In this document: positions 11,936-24,800 of the stretch, piece after piece
How positions within the stretch are numbered: position 1 is the stretch's first letter
Layout of the letters: every line of letters begins with the position of its first letter
DNA from: Scortum barcoo
Lineage: Eukaryota > Chordata > Actinopteri > Centrarchiformes > Terapontidae
NCBI GenBank assembly: GCA_023238725.1
Contig: CM041538.1
Span: forward strand, 3,068,182 to 3,132,181
Direction of reading: 5' to 3'
Length of the DNA: 64,000 bases
The notes under the pieces: generated by a model
Database searches by the model: none
The model's input: the letters and a program-made list of their open reading frames with translations, nothing else
Told to the model about the DNA's origin: nothing
Program-made: the position numbers and the translations under genes

Positions 11936-13420
11936 GCATCTTTTCATTCACTGAACTATTGTTGTCATGTTTCTTTGTGATTGGCTTAGTTATTTCAGAG
12001 CTATGAGAGTAGTGATGGAGTGAATGAGCTACATAAACCAAAATAGATTGTGAGCTTAGTGGCGCCCCAACAGTCTGTAGCTCTTTGTGCTGGTTCTTGC
12101 ACTTGCATGATTAAAATACGGCCTGGAACCTTCTTAGTCTTCCTGTTTCTTTAGTCTGCACCAAAGTTCAATTGAAAGGCTTTGCACCAGTCTAAACAAC
12201 ACAGGCAGCAAAGACACCAGTGTTTACTTAAAATGAATAAAACTGGTTAGGTGTGAAGTTTGCCCTACATTTTGTCTAAAAGCCAAGTGAACCATAGAGC
12301 ACATAGCAACTCAACAAAAAAAAAAAATCATCAGAAAATAAACAAACGTATTTGAGAAATAAGTAAAACATTTTATGGTGTCTATTTTCTAAAAGACAAA
12401 AACCAAGCATAAAAACTATACACATAATGCTTCTTTTGGTTTGTATAGCATGTTGTAAGTCATGATATAAATCGATACACATTTCCATGTTAAGTGGACT
12501 GGCTATGCTATGAACTAAACCTGCATGGACCTGAAGCAAGGATTAAGAAGAACATTTTAGTTTCTTGAAAAGGGGGAAATCGAACAGTGTAAGCATCTCT
12601 GTTGCCCTGACCGATGGTAATACTGGCTGAATGGTTCCATATGTAGAAAACTTAATCTTTATTAGTCAGTCCACTAGATTCAGATGATGAGAGAAGGACA
12701 AGAGAAAGACGGAGAGACAACTCAGACATAGTACCAATGGGAATAAAGTTAGCAGGTGACCAAAAAACATACACAGACTTTTATCCTGGATGGATTAAAC
12801 CTGTGAAGGACAATGATAATGGATAATGGTAACGATTGCAGAGAGATTAGATAAACAACACACAAACAGACAACTTAAATCATGTGACAGACTCAACTAT
12901 GCTCTTGTTATTATCCATGTATCATTTTTGCTTTGATAAACAATATACTGTGGTAAAAGAAAGAAAGTCTAGAGAAAAATAGTTCTGCATTCCCATCATG
13001 TTAGATAGACTCATAAGAAAGATTTACATAGACAAAAGCTGACATTGGTCTTTGATTCATATGAATTCCTGACCGTAATGTAACCATGACACCTATGTGC
13101 AGGACCATTGACAAAAAGAGGAAAAAGAAAAACATATATTGCTGTTAAACTGTGTAATTAAGTGACTCAGTGAGTATCTGTTCTATTTCTCAATTGATCA
13201 CGTTGAAACTAGAAACACTGCGAATCTAATATAGCAAAGGAAACAGAGGGGGACCCTAAACAAAAACTTGAGGAATTCAATATATTACCTCTGTAATGAA
13301 GGCAGTGAAAAGCTGTCAGTTACACAAGTGTATGATCTCTTTATTTCTGACTGCTTTGCTGTCATTCTAGTTGTCACATTGATTTTCTTTGATTCTCTTC
13401 CTGTTTTTTTTTCTCTCTAG

Positions 13421-13561
13421 CTGAGATGTCAGGGGAGCCTGGAGGTCTGACATCTCTGTTGGTTCAGCCCATCTCTGCCTTCCTGGCAAAGACGTTACTG
13501 TCCTCTCCATCCACAGGGCAGGGAGATTCCTGTATTCCTCTAGCCATGCCTCCCAACACAG
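13421..13561 (+). CDS. naaladl2: naaladl2 internal coding exon (end of PA-type domain, exon A)
   Basis: This is an internal exon of 141 bp. It is preceded by a strong pyrimidine tract ending ctctctag and followed by donor gtaaac. It enters with two bases of a split codon and leaves with one base (G), which joins in frame to the exon at 26421. The translation contains LTSLLVQPISAFLAKTLL, the counterpart of the 'IPTQPIG...A..LL' segment at the end of the protease-associated (apical-like) domain in the glutamate carboxypeptidase II/transferrin receptor family, then a cysteine-containing linker (GDSCIPLAMPP). In NAALADL2 this segment precedes the metallopeptidase-like domain. The identification is from remembered family sequence and from the downstream exons. 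The exon encoding the preceding part of the PA domain was not found upstream in the window. Confidence 0.85.
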
Positions 13562-13930
13562 GTAAACGCACATAATACAGTATACAGAGTTGCTGCTGAA
13601 CTATCACTATCAATAATGTTTTCAAAAGTTTTCATTAAACATTAAAAGATCAGATATAAAAGGTCACAAATTTGTATAGACTCAGAGGTGCACACTCTCA
13701 TCCTCAGCAATTGTTTAACCAGAAATAAAAAAAAAAACATTTAAAGTACATAGTAATTTATGAATAATAACAATAACCAAAAGCTGACATAAGTCTTATG
13801 AAAGCTAAAAGCTACTGCTTACCTCTGTCACACTCAGTTGTCCCACTTGTAGAAGCCTTAACATCATGTCCTCCATGGTGTCTTGTGCAGGTACTTGAAA
13901 GGTAAAAGTATGATACAAGTAACCCTTGTA

Positions 13931-14165
13931 TCAGCAGAGTGAAAAAATAAGGTCATCTTTTATTGATGGAAATTCCCCATTTTCAGAACTGAGACAAGAG
14001 TGTTCTAGTTGGGTGTAGGTCTCCTCAAACCCTGTTTTTTTAATATGATGGTGGAAATTTTTATGTAGAGTTGAAAATGTACAGTTTGGTGTCAGAAGAT
14101 TGGGTCTCTGTTTTAGGTGATGAAAAAGATGTCTTACCACCTGGCACCACAGGTGCTATATAGGA
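13931..14165 (-). pseudogene. BED-zinc-finger / hAT transposase fragment
   Basis: Read on the minus strand, the segment encodes PGGKTS and, one frame away, LFHHLKQRPN. Together these match the 'GGNT(S/T)NLFHHLKQRH' half of a BED zinc finger found at the N-terminus of hAT transposases and ZBED proteins. A frameshift separates the two parts, and the rest is unrecognised. It is best read as an old hAT remnant with no function. Confidence 0.45.
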
Positions 14166-14636
14166 TTATTCTGATGAGAAAGACTATCTTGTCCCTCCGA
14201 CTTTTTGAAACTCTGTAACGTTTTTTAAACAGGGTAGAGGCTGTGGTCAATTAAGACCAAAGCTTCATTACAGAAGAATATTTTCCTCCCTATCACAGGT
14301 GCTGGATGACAGCACTGTGCAAATGCACTAATGCACTAAAATACCATTGCCAATTCCTCTTTATGAAAACCTATGTGGAAATAACCCTAATTCTGATTCT
14401 TTATGTAATTGTCAAAAATAGTTATGCCACATTAATTAACTGACATATTTGATTTCCCTCTTTTTACAGGTTGATTGCACATTGTTCTCATTTTTGTTTA
14501 TATTCAAGCATTACATTCGTGGATATTGTTCTACACTGACACACATTTTAAAAAGAGCACAAGCCAGCAAGATTAACAAGAACAAATTGTTCAGGACTTA
14601 ACTAACATGTGGCTGAAGGTTTGCTGTTGTATCACT

Positions 14637-14828
14637 CTATCTAAATGGATCACCATGACCACCGCCTACCTCTGCTAGCATATCAGTCACACTGTATGGT
14701 GACTCATTGAGTTCATAACCTGGAGTCTCCAGCAGACATGGCTTTGGTGAGTCACAGATGTGACCTGACTGCATCATCTCTACTGCGGCTCTAATGTCGC
14801 CTGGAAGTGTTTCAGAAACACTTGTCAT
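14637..14828 (-). other. Unassigned open frame with protein-like composition
   Basis: The minus strand carries 63 codons starting MTSVSETLPGDIRAAVEMMQ and containing CDSPKPCLLETPGYELNESP. Composition is balanced (acidic, Pro, Gly, Cys), unlike the low-complexity shadows nearby. A possible donor (AGAG|gtaggc, minus strand) lies inside the frame after YSVTDMLAEV. I do not recognise the protein. It could be a fossil transposon or retrogene piece, an antisense exon, or chance. Confidence 0.3.
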
Positions 14829-17736
14829 GCAATTTTACTTTCTTTGTCTTCCTTTATTTATTTTTCTCTCTTACTTTTTTATAACTTTTATTTCATGATG
14901 AGCAACTCTCTTTCCCTGCAAAAAAAAAAAAGGTTTCTTTTGGTAAGAAAGGAACTCAGGATGTTTTGCAGCTGTATTTTGCCTCTAATTTTACATTGAT
15001 ATTAATGCTTTTGACAAAACTACTTTGACTTATGTTAAAAACACTATTTGTACTTTACTGAAATAGTGTTCCCCATATGACTGGATAAACTTACTTGACA
15101 TTCACATACAATTTGAGTATATTACATTACAGAAAACAAGAGTAAGTAATTTGTGAAATATAGCATATGTCCAGACAAGTTGCTTTTGCTGTTCTTAGTT
15201 CATGTAGCTTTTACTTTGGATGTAGGGCAAACACATGTAGTTAAGACAGTGTTGCCAGATGGTGTTTGCTTAGGTTGGTTTCCCAGGGCAATTGTAGCTT
15301 GAGGTGGGCTGAAGGAAGTCATGCTCACCCATGTACACAGAGGTGGAGATCGTTGAGGTGGAGGCTGTAGATGGGCTCATCTACATCTACAAAATGACTA
15401 CAGAAAACAGAAGATAGAGGTACAGTTCCACACTGTACGGACAACAGTCACACCAGCAAACATACACTGTGCACAAAGACATAGTGCAGTGCAGGCTCTT
15501 GTATGACCCATGTTTTTCCCACATAATTTTAAATGCAATGTTCGGGTGTGTGATGGTTGGATGATTTATGCATACATATGAATTAGGATGACACCTGCTC
15601 CTTACATACACAGGAACACACAGCAACACTCCTGCTGTTTAGTTAATTATTGGTGCATTTGCTCATATGCAGTTAAATGATTGATGGGATTGAGGACTGG
15701 GAGATGGCAGAGGCAGAGGGTATTGCCTTTGTATTTGCCATTGTGCCTTGTACTTTACTTTGTACTTTACTTTGCACCCAGATTATGTGCTGTTTAACTA
15801 GCAAACATGCACTTTACATTGTGCACTGTAGATGGTTATAGATATAAATAGATAGAATGGTATGAATAGATTGAATAATAAAATGTGATTTTGTTATATG
15901 GCCAAAAAGTCAGCGGAGAGAAGAGGTTGGGTTGGATGGATGGATCAACAAAATATCTTTGACACAGTTGACCACTGTACACTTCCAGACCCAGACCAAA
16001 ACGTTTTGTCCATAAATCTAAAACTTTATTTTGGAAAACGCCTACACTGTATGTGTCACTCTAGAGGACAGGTAAAAACAACATATTTAGATTTTTTTAC
16101 CTTAATTTGGAGGATTTGTTGACAGATTGTATTAAGTAACATCAAGATTAAGCAATCATTGTAGCTGTAGCAGTGATATCGGTGGATTTCATTTTTTAAC
16201 ATGCCTCTTGTGTGTCCAAATGCTCCTTGAGAGGCTTTTCAAGCTCTTAAAAAACTTCAGTCCAAAGTGTTTTGGTCTTGAGCTTCAAAAGTTCATATCT
16301 TTTGACCCTAAGTGTAGATTAAAAAGAGCAAGAGGGATAAAGGTAAGGAGGCATGCAGAGATAACATTTAGTCTATATGTTATAGGCAGTTGTACCTGTT
16401 TCACAGCAGGCTGGTCAGTGACTCGTGTAGAATCTTACTCTCTCTCCATTATTTCAAGTCACTCCTAACAGTGCACTCCAAAAAAAAAGTCCCCCCCAAA
16501 AAGATCAGCATTCATAGGAGCTTTATATATAGATCTGCTCTCTGACCTTTCTTTTATTAGAGTCCTTTTTATTGCAGCTCTATGCTGTCCCTGCTCTTGT
16601 TATTTTGAGCTGTTTAATTACTTGAACTGTTTTTATTGCGATCCAGTTTTGATTGCCTTGAAATGTAACTCGGCTCTTGGGTGCGCCTCATGGTCAGGTC
16701 ATCATAAATGAGATGCAGTTGTTAATTAACCTATCAGATGAGGTGAGAGGAGAGATTCAGGGACAAGCTCTTACTGTATGAGCCACTGAGACCACAAAAT
16801 TAGAATGAATTGGTAGATGCCAGGATAAAATAAGTGGTTAATTCCAAATTCTTTATTTTAAACAACGTTTAGGAACCTTAAAATATATGGGACACATTTC
16901 AAGACAATAATCAATACAGTAGTGTTCTTGTTTTTTTGTTTTTTTTTGTGGACCATGGTTAAAAATACAACAACAATTCGCCTACATTCTTTCTAAGGTT
17001 ACAGTGTATGAAAACCTTTGACAGCATGTATTCTGGATTTATCCAGAGTAATAGGTTAGTCTTCTTGGAAAGAGATTTTGGTGTATTTTTTTAAAACACA
17101 ACCTTAAATTAAAGGGTTTTTTCATGGCTAGATGTCCCTAGAGCTAAGTGACAGAAAGTTGTGTTTTAAGTGTTTTAGGTGAACAATTAATCTTACAATA
17201 TAGAGAGAAAAACAATGTTGTGGCACTCTTGATCCCTCGGTTCCAGAGAGTCTACACTAAATGACAATTCCTGGACACCTCAAGCCTCAACTTCACTCAG
17301 CTCTGCTTGAAGGCCTATTTAAAGAAGTTATACTAAGCTAAAGTTGGGAAAAGATTCTACGATAAAACATCACACCACCTCCCCAGTGCATCTGAGAGGC
17401 AACAGTCCTTATTTGCACGCCCACATGGGGTTGCTTGCAGGGACTCTTAAACACAGACTGCTTCAGTGTTTGAAAAGACGACTGAGACTTGTTGCTCTTC
17501 TGGTGAATATAAGTCTGTCCAAAGCCTCTGCATGTGTCTAACAGCTGTGTTCCCAATGTTAGTTTATATAATTTCTCACCATATTGTTAATGGTTTGATG
17601 AGATCTTGCGGTTTTGGCCTGATCCTGTCAGGGACTTCTTCACTAAGGGTACCACGGACAGTAGCTGTGGCATGTTGAGGTGTATGACTGTGCGGTAATG
17701 TGTGTGGTTAGGCAGAGTGTATATACACTATGTGTG

Positions 17737-17762
17737 TGAGAGAGAGAGAGAGAGAGAGGGGG
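17737..17762. repeat. (GA)n microsatellite
   Basis: About a dozen GA units followed by GGGGGAAGAGA. Confidence 0.9.
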
Positions 17763-18528
17763 AAGAGATAGATACAGTATTAAGGGGTAATTCCTGCTTT
17801 CGAGATCGTAGATCCCCTCTTATCTCAGCATCATCACCGCAGGCCTCCACCACATTGCCACCTTCTGCTACTTCACTCCCTCACTCTGAGTCCTCTGTCT
17901 TTCACCTGAGCCTCCACTCATCTCACTCATCCCCCTCCCTCTGTCCTACCCCAGCAGTTTTTTTTCTTTGGGGATGGAGGGGGGGCATGCAAGGTAGTTG
18001 TCATCACTTGATGCCAGCGTGTTTCCCATTGTACGTGTGTATGGTCTGTCCATTTCCATTTATTCCCCAATAAATCCAAGCAGCTGGTCACTGACTGGAA
18101 CACTGCTTTCTGCTGTTTCCCATGTTGCACAGATAACAGTCACACACACACACAGTTTGTCACTGTTATGCACCTGTGCTTCCTGAGTGAGCCACACAGG
18201 CGATCAATGAGGCAGCCCCAAAAACCAGTGGCCAAAGACATGAGCACAATTGATTCTACAGTGCAGGGGGCAGATTGTGCACGTGTGCCACGCTTGCCCT
18301 GGTAATGTTTTCAACTGTCATCTTTAAGCCTGTGCTGTTTCAAAGAATTTACAGTGGTGTTAAATTTGAAGTATCTTTTATTGACAGTTTATGCCACTTA
18401 TAGGTTTAAAGAATCTTGTCTAAGAAGTATGTATCTGTCAAAGGGCGTCAGTGTAGTCTAAGCTTAATGTACATCCAACAGTTCTGCAAGGTAGGCTACT
18501 CTTTGAAGTGTTTCCATTACATCAAATG

Positions 18529-18606
18529 AGTTTGAAAGAGGGAGAGAATGGGTGCATGAGAAAAGGAGAGAGACAAAAGGGAAGACAGAGAGAGAGCGAG
18601 AGAGAT
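18529..18606. repeat. Purine-rich (GA/GAGAA) tract
   Basis: The stretch is nearly all purine with GAGAGA and GGGAGAG runs. A short CT-rich stretch at about 18680-18720 is complementary in composition. Confidence 0.75.
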
Positions 18607-19082
18607 GTAATCTGTTTCCAATCGATTGGCTGCACCTCTGACCACTCTTGGGATCCCACTATCATTTGTTTCCATCTGTCTGCCTTCTTTCATTTTTTCC
18701 TCTCTCTCTCTTTCATTAATACCGTTTCTCCTTATTTTTCTCTTTTAATTCCCATTCAATTAAGGCTGGCTATATTGGCTGGCTATTGGTTAATTGCTCA
18801 GGGGCTCTCCATGGAGATCGCCAGACCTTAACGAGATGATGTGGTTGACCTCACAGTACTATCAGCACTGCATTTGTGTGTGTAAATGTGTGAGTGTGTG
18901 TGTGTGTAAATGTATGCATCTACATCAGAATTTTTTGACATGCCTGTGTGCATGTCAACTGTGATCTCCCATCGGTTTGATAATATTAAGTATTATGTGT
19001 CCTTGAACGTTGCAATTCTGCATGCCTTACATTCTATTGCTTATTATTCTCTGACACATATTTCTGCTAGATACTACACTTA

Positions 19083-19624
19083 TGCCCCTTTTCCACTAGT
19101 ACCTACTCGGCTCGACTCGACTCGACCTCGCCTACTCGGTTTGTACAATGCGTTTCCATTACGTTTTAGTACCTGGTACCAGGTACTTTCGTAGTACCTA
19201 CTCGGCCGGGGTTCCAAGCGAGCTGAGTCGAGTTTGCCGAAAATGTGACGTCGGCAGACGGCAGGCCACTGATTGGCCAGGGCCTGACGTCACTAGATGC
19301 GTCGGGAGAGCGACTCGATCCACCGCATTCCATTTTTAAAACGCAATAATAACAACGAACACAATCAGAGATGGCTGTACAGAAATCAACCCCATGCGGA
19401 GCAACGACGAGGTGCAGACATTTCTTTGTCTGGTGGCCTCCATTGCTCCGTAGAATGTCGTTTCGTGTTTGTGTCGCATAACAAATGACGTCGCTGGAGT
19501 TTCGGCCGCGTTGCCACATGGCGACCCCACCCACGCTACTCTATTGTAATAGAAAACGACCGACCGAAACTGAGTCGAGTCGAGTCGAGGCGGAGCCGAG
19601 TAGGGTACTAGTGGAAAAGGGCCA
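19083..19624. mobile_element. PIF/Harbinger-type non-autonomous element
   Basis: The 542-bp element is flanked on both sides by TTA (19080-19082 and 19625-19627), the TWA-type target duplication of PIF/Harbinger and related superfamilies. Its terminal inverted repeats start TGCCCCTTTTCCACTAGT at the left and TGGCCCTTTTCCACTAGT at the right, one mismatch. Subterminal GACTC/GAGTC arrays (CTCGACTCGACTCGACC and its inverse) lie just inside each end. Inside, an ATG at 19394 opens a 19-codon frame, RSNDEVQTFLCLVASIAP, stopping at 19453. It resembles the start of the Myb/SANT-like protein of Harbinger elements, so this looks like an internal deletion derivative. Confidence 0.8.
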
Positions 19625-20784
19625 TTAGTAGTGCTGTCAAATCATAAGCAAAAGATTCATGAATACATGTGGGTCACAGCAACCTCTGTAAATGCACTTC
19701 TACTGAAACACCCCAACAGTGACTAGCCAGTAACTAGCTCCCACATAAGAAGCACTCCCAACACCTTACCGACTAGTTAGCACCCATCTACCGAACGCTA
19801 CATACTACAACAATGTCTCCACATAAATAAACACATGCGCTATCAATTTGCAATGGACAGTGGTAGCCAATGGGTCTGCTACCATCTAGCAAGACAAGAT
19901 TCCCAGAACATCCAAATTTGTTCAAAGATGTTCTAGTATTTATTAGATATTATATAGCATATTGTCCTAAAAAAAGGTCAGTAAACAACTGTTGTTTGCT
20001 GAGTTTAAATGCTTTTGTCCTTTAGGGGTCATAGAGATGATCCGATATATCCCTCTTTCTGTGTTTATTGCGTTTGCAAAATGATTTGCAAAAATGTCCT
20101 ATTTGCACCTCACAATCTGTAATTCAGAACCTTCTGTTCTTTATGTCTGTTTGGTCATCTATATAGATACCTGTGTTTCCTTATGTCCAAGGTCATGTAT
20201 CTGTGTGTGCTTGCGTGTGTGGGTGTTTGAGAGAACTTGTCCACCTTTCTTATCTTTTCAGCCCTTTAAGATTGATTAATTCACTGAACACATCAGTCTC
20301 GTCCCCATCAGGCCTTGAGGCTTTGGCTCTGACTCCATCTGAGTGGTCTTTCCGTTGACCAGACAATTACCTAGCTAGTCCATCACTTCCTTGAAGGCGT
20401 GTACATCCAACCCTGGCTGGCTGACAGAGGCTGACTGATCACACTTACACATGTGCTCACTTACACCCAGGGATACAAACACTTTTCTGCTACTTTCAGC
20501 TTGTATGTTCATGCATGTCCAACCCTATCTGCCTTGGATCCAGAAGCCTCACTTAAGTGTGTGCTGGGCATGGACCAGGGGAGGTGTGACTTTGAGTTAC
20601 ACTGTCAGGACATCATAAACCCCCACTGAAGTTAAGCTTCCCATTGACTACATTGGCTAATCTACAACTGTTAAAGTTTTATTTGTGGTTAATTATGATG
20701 TTCTTATAAATATATTACAGGCAGTAAAACAAGTTTCTAATGTTTGTCACAGCTCCTAAACTTTACCCTTCAAACTATTTGAGC

Positions 20785-20910
20785 TGCGTTCTAGTTATTT
20801 CATGGTAAATTTAATGGGGTTGAGGTCAGGGCTCTGTGCAGGCCAGTCAGGTTCTTCCACAGTCACGTTGTCCCAAACCTCCACGACATGACTGTGTAAA
20901 CAGATTTATG
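20785..20910 (-). pseudogene. Tc1/mariner transposase remnant
   Basis: The minus strand reads EEPDWPAQSPDLNPIKFTMK. This is the conserved 'WPAQSPDLNPIE' segment with the third catalytic acidic residue, here Lys in place of Glu. Only about 40 codons survive, without TIRs. Confidence 0.65.
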
Positions 20911-21109
20911 TCCACACAACATGAGTAATATAAGATAAATGTATGTGTGTGCATGTAGTCATGTGTCAGTCAACGCTGTAGAAAAAATCATAGCTAAAGA
21001 ATGTGACTTCCGCAACTGTATCCCTTCTTTGTCCTTCCTCCTTTCTTACATTTTTAACACATGCATTTCTCTCTCTCTTTCTTTCTCTCTCTCTCCCCCA
21101 CGCAGAACA

Positions 21110-21460
21110 AATGCCAAAAGTGTAACAAATTTCCGTGGCAATTACATTGCGAGGCCATGGAGGGAGAGGCGAACGAAGCAGAACAACTTGAAATGGCTTT
21201 ATAGAAAGGACTCCCAGGCCCTTTAATTACAGCACTATTGATTGCTGTGTGCAAGTTTCCCACATTCACTCACTTCTTTTTCTTCTCAACTCTGCATTTA
21301 ATACCCTGCAGAGAACAGGGCCGAGATGCTTCTGAATTTATACTCTGTGGTTATATATCAGCACTTTTCATTAGGTGGCACTTATGCTTTAAATATATGG
21401 GTCCATGGGCAATAAAATCAGCTTCCTTTATTGCAAAATGTAATTAATTTATTTCAGCAA
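21110..21460. other. Candidate conserved non-coding element
   Basis: This is non-repetitive, AT-rich unique sequence containing homeodomain-type TAATTA/TTTAATTAC motifs, just after a CT-rich tract ending in CAG. There is no open frame of note. The call rests on sequence texture only. Confidence 0.2.
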
Positions 21461-21853
21461 CAGGTGGTTTTGTTGTTGATGCTGTCGCCACTGAAATATG
21501 AGTAATACAGAGAATTTGAAGGTATCAGAATGTTGGCAGAAAAAAAAAGTTATTATTACAGCAATATTAATATAATATTAGATTTATTTCTCAGGCCCAT
21601 TACCTCATGCTATTACTAATGAGTCTGTTCAACTGTCCAGCTGTTCGTTGGATCAAGGAGTTTCCACAGCATTTTCCTGTCCAAGCTGTGAAAGGTGATT
21701 GAAGATACGTCAGATACTCTGCTCTGATTGGCTGTTTTGAATCAGGCAGCAGGTGGAGCCAGAGGAGTCTGATTTTTATCACAGATTATCTGTCTGATGT
21801 TTTACTGTCAGGACATAGAGACAGGTTTAGTGAATATGACACAATATGTCCTT

Positions 21854-21910
21854 CTAAAATAAATTACCTACTTCTACTTTATTCTAAAATAAATTACCTA
21901 CTTCTTCTTT
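21854..21910. repeat. 29-bp tandem duplication
   Basis: The sequence TTCTAAAATAAATTACCTAC occurs twice in succession, 29 bp apart. Confidence 0.85.
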
Positions 21911-22378
21911 AATTGCTTGTCCAGGGCTGATTGTATTCTGTCTGACATTACTCTACAGAAAACATTGCTGGGTATGAACATTAGCACTACGCCTCTCTAG
22001 TTGTTGAACCCATTGAGGTTTCCTCTTCCTCTTCTAGGAATGGTGATCATTAAATCTTCCATTCACTTGGGGTTACTTCTTTATCACAGAACTGCAGCAG
22101 TTTCCTTTGTGTCAGCTTTCAGAATGTCTGCTGAATGTTGTCAGCTCCCACATTCTTTTTGATGGCTGACTTCATCCCTTTGAGATCGTCCAACAATTGA
22201 CCTTTATGGTTTCAGTTGATTCCATGTTGATCTGTGGTGTTATTTTTCGAGGAGGTCTGTTCAGGAGCTCTCTGAAGTATTCCCCACAGTGATCCAACTG
22301 TTGTGCCGTGATCTTGTAATGTTGTCTCAGTGGAATGGGTGGAATGGCTCTCAGTACAGACAGTCCCCGTAAAATCAC
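21905..22378 (-). pseudogene. RTE-like LINE reverse-transcriptase remnant
   Basis: The minus strand encodes QLDHCGEYFRELLNRPPRKI, then KSAIKKNVGADNIQ and, after stops and shifts, TPSEWK and pieces resembling QTEYNQPW. The order matches the thumb-side start of RTE-type polymerases ('W.E.F.ELLNRP', 'AIK.LKN.KA.G.DNIP', 'P..W'). It carries many stops and is long dead. The 21600-21830 segment may be a continuation, but this is not certain. Confidence 0.55.
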
Positions 22379-24189
22379 AAATTACAAAGTGCTGATTAAT
22401 GAGTGTTGTAAGTGTTACGTATGGAGAGTCAAATTAAGCAATTAAGTGTACTGGACCTATTCCTTTAACCAGACCTTAGACAAATAGGTAACAGATCAGA
22501 AAATGCTTGTATTCAATATGTTTATAACAATCGAGTAGGAGTTCTTTGGAAAACAGTATCAATTGATCTGTTTAGTAGTTTTAGTGAGGGGACTGGTTAG
22601 ATTTTAGATTTCAGACGGAGGTATCTTGTCTGAGGTCCTTTTTTAAGAGACTGAAAGGCTATGGAGGGGAAGACCTGTGTCCCTGAGAAACAGTCTGTCT
22701 AATCACTCTGCCACCCTGCTTACAGGGGAAATGATGAAACCTGTTGGGAGAAAAAGGCACAAAATATACTGGGCAACACAGCACTGCTGTTCACGCCTCA
22801 GTTCATTTGAGATTGATACATTCGATGAAATTAGGACACAATCTACCATTGATATTTATTGATATTATTATTATTAAGAGCAGCAGGTAGAAGATGATGC
22901 AATGTTTCAGGAAAAATCTACTGAAAGGGGCGATGGAAATATGTGCTTTCACATTTAATTTGGCTTGTGAAAGTCAGACTCAAACTGTACAGTGCCTTTA
23001 AATAATTTCATCAACTCTCCAAACTTAACTCAGAGTCACCCTTTACCTGTATAAGCAGCCCTATCTGTAAACCCATTCATCATGACGGGGAATTACTCTC
23101 TGACAAATCTCTCCTGCTGCTCTCTGTGCGTACGTCCGCAGATTGAATACACAAACGGGCCACATGTTCCATCCCTGCTCTTTAGCCAAAGTCATTTGTG
23201 CCAATGTCAAAAGTGATAAATGGGTTATGTGGTGCCTATGAGAGAGAGCAGTGAATTTTTATAATGTATTATACAGGACTGAGAGGGCGAGGAGACAGGC
23301 AGGGAGGGATAGAGGACGGAACAGAGCCGGGAAAGAGGGCTGTCATGCTGTAGTGCTGTGCTGTAGACAGGGGACCTCTGTCACACACAGTTTGAGCCCC
23401 TGCTTCACATCTTTACTGGCACCTCGTCTGTATTTCCCTCAGATATCCAGCCATCAGCCCCCTAGAGCTCACAGCCATCCAGCAAGGCAGCAGAGCTAGC
23501 AGACACAATATCCTGTGACTGCCCTGTCAAATGCTTCGTGTGGCACTGTACAGTATGTCTGTGAGAGTTTATGTGTGGTCTGGTTTCGTGTTTTTTAATT
23601 TTATTTTTCATGGAAATTGTTGTAAAATGCAGCTTCATACATTACTTTGGTAGGTAAGATTTCTTGAGCCCCAGTAAGTAACATATTTTTGATAACATCA
23701 TAATTCTAATAGTCTTACCATCTCTTCTACTGAGTGCGGTACAGTCCTGAATGCATCACAGGTTATGTTCAGGAATCAACACTGCACTACTCTTTATTAG
23801 ACACATGGATGTTAATATACAATATCCAAGCAACCAGTGAGTCTCCATTCTTTAAATCTTTTCTCGTGTAAAAGGTAAAGATAATTTAAGGGGAAAAAAA
23901 TGCGTTGAAACTTACATCTTAGTTTCTTTGGTCCCAAACTGGGGTAGTCCATTGCATGACAAACAATTTATGGTAATGTTATGGGAAAAAATATGGGAAT
24001 GTCTTCTTTAACTGTCCCCATTTTTTTTGGATTTTATCAGATCCATGAGTGACCCAGATGAGTAGGTGGCTACATTCATCACATCACACTGAATTATCGT
24101 ATCCACTACTCAGTTCCAATTTTGGTTGTTTCTCATTTTTTTACCTGAATGATATCAAGGTCATTCAGCAACACAGGGTTTGCAGAAAA

Positions 24190-24800
24190 AAATATTCTTT
24201 GTGTTGACGTTCAGAGGAAGAGTTGTGGAGTCTCACTGCCTGAGGAAAGAAGCTGCTCTGTAGTCTGCACATCAGCAGATACTTCTGTATCGCTTGCCGG
24301 ACAGCAGCGGGATGAACAGGCTGTTGCTGGGATGGATATTGTTTTTTAATATCCTTTGGGCTCTGTACAAGCACCTCACCTCACCGATATCTCTTATGCT
24401 ATATAGATGGGTACCATCGGTGCTCCTGGCTGTTTAAATCATGAGCTACAGAGTCCTCCTGTCCTGTGCTGGGCAGAAACCAAGGCAGTTTGTAATGTTT
24501 CCAGACAACTAGGCACAGTGCTTTCTCTTTCTTAATTTTTCTTTGGAAATACAGCCAGCTTTCTTAACCCTGGGTGGAGATGTAAAATAACCATGATAGT
24601 CTGAGCAATAATGGTGGTGTCATCTGCAAACACTAACACCACTGCAAACTTGATAATCAAAACAAAGTTCTCTCCATGCAGTTGGATTATCATTGTGTGT
24701 GCACAGTGTGAACAGGAGATGGCTGAGCATAGTGCCCTCAGACGTTTTGCTGTATTAACACCAGTAGCTTCGATCTCTGCAGGACACAATCTATCCATCT
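24190..24800 (-). pseudogene. L2-like LINE ORF remnant
   Basis: On the + strand this matches the well-known antisense pattern of a fish LINE (GAGGAAAGAAGCTGCTCTG, CGCTTGCCGGACAGCAGC, GATGAACAGGCTGTTGCTGG). On the minus strand it encodes KFAVVLVFADDTTIIAQ, the FADD catalytic motif of a reverse transcriptase, followed downstream by the C-terminal part. Frames are interrupted, and the element is truncated at both sides. Confidence 0.65.

Larger units (their letters stand above)
1..13420 (+). other. Upstream intronic DNA of naaladl2 (no exon recognised)
   Basis: The first recognised exon enters with a split codon, so this stretch is most likely intron. The sequence at 1-1439, 2800-4456, 6036-7787, 8411-9577, 9629-11309 and 11936-13420 is AT-rich and non-repetitive as far as I can tell, with only short spurious open frames. 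The recognisable elements within it are listed separately. A small or divergent upstream exon could be missed without homology searching. Confidence 0.6.

Noticed and set aside
12058..12075. GGCGCCCCAACAG resembling a tRNA-Lys primer-binding site
   Set aside because: No LTR or internal retroviral sequence adjoins it, so chance similarity is likely.
21060..21120. CT-rich tract ending CCACGCAG as a splice acceptor for an extra exon
   Set aside because: The following frame does not match NAALADL2, and the exons on either side already join in phase.
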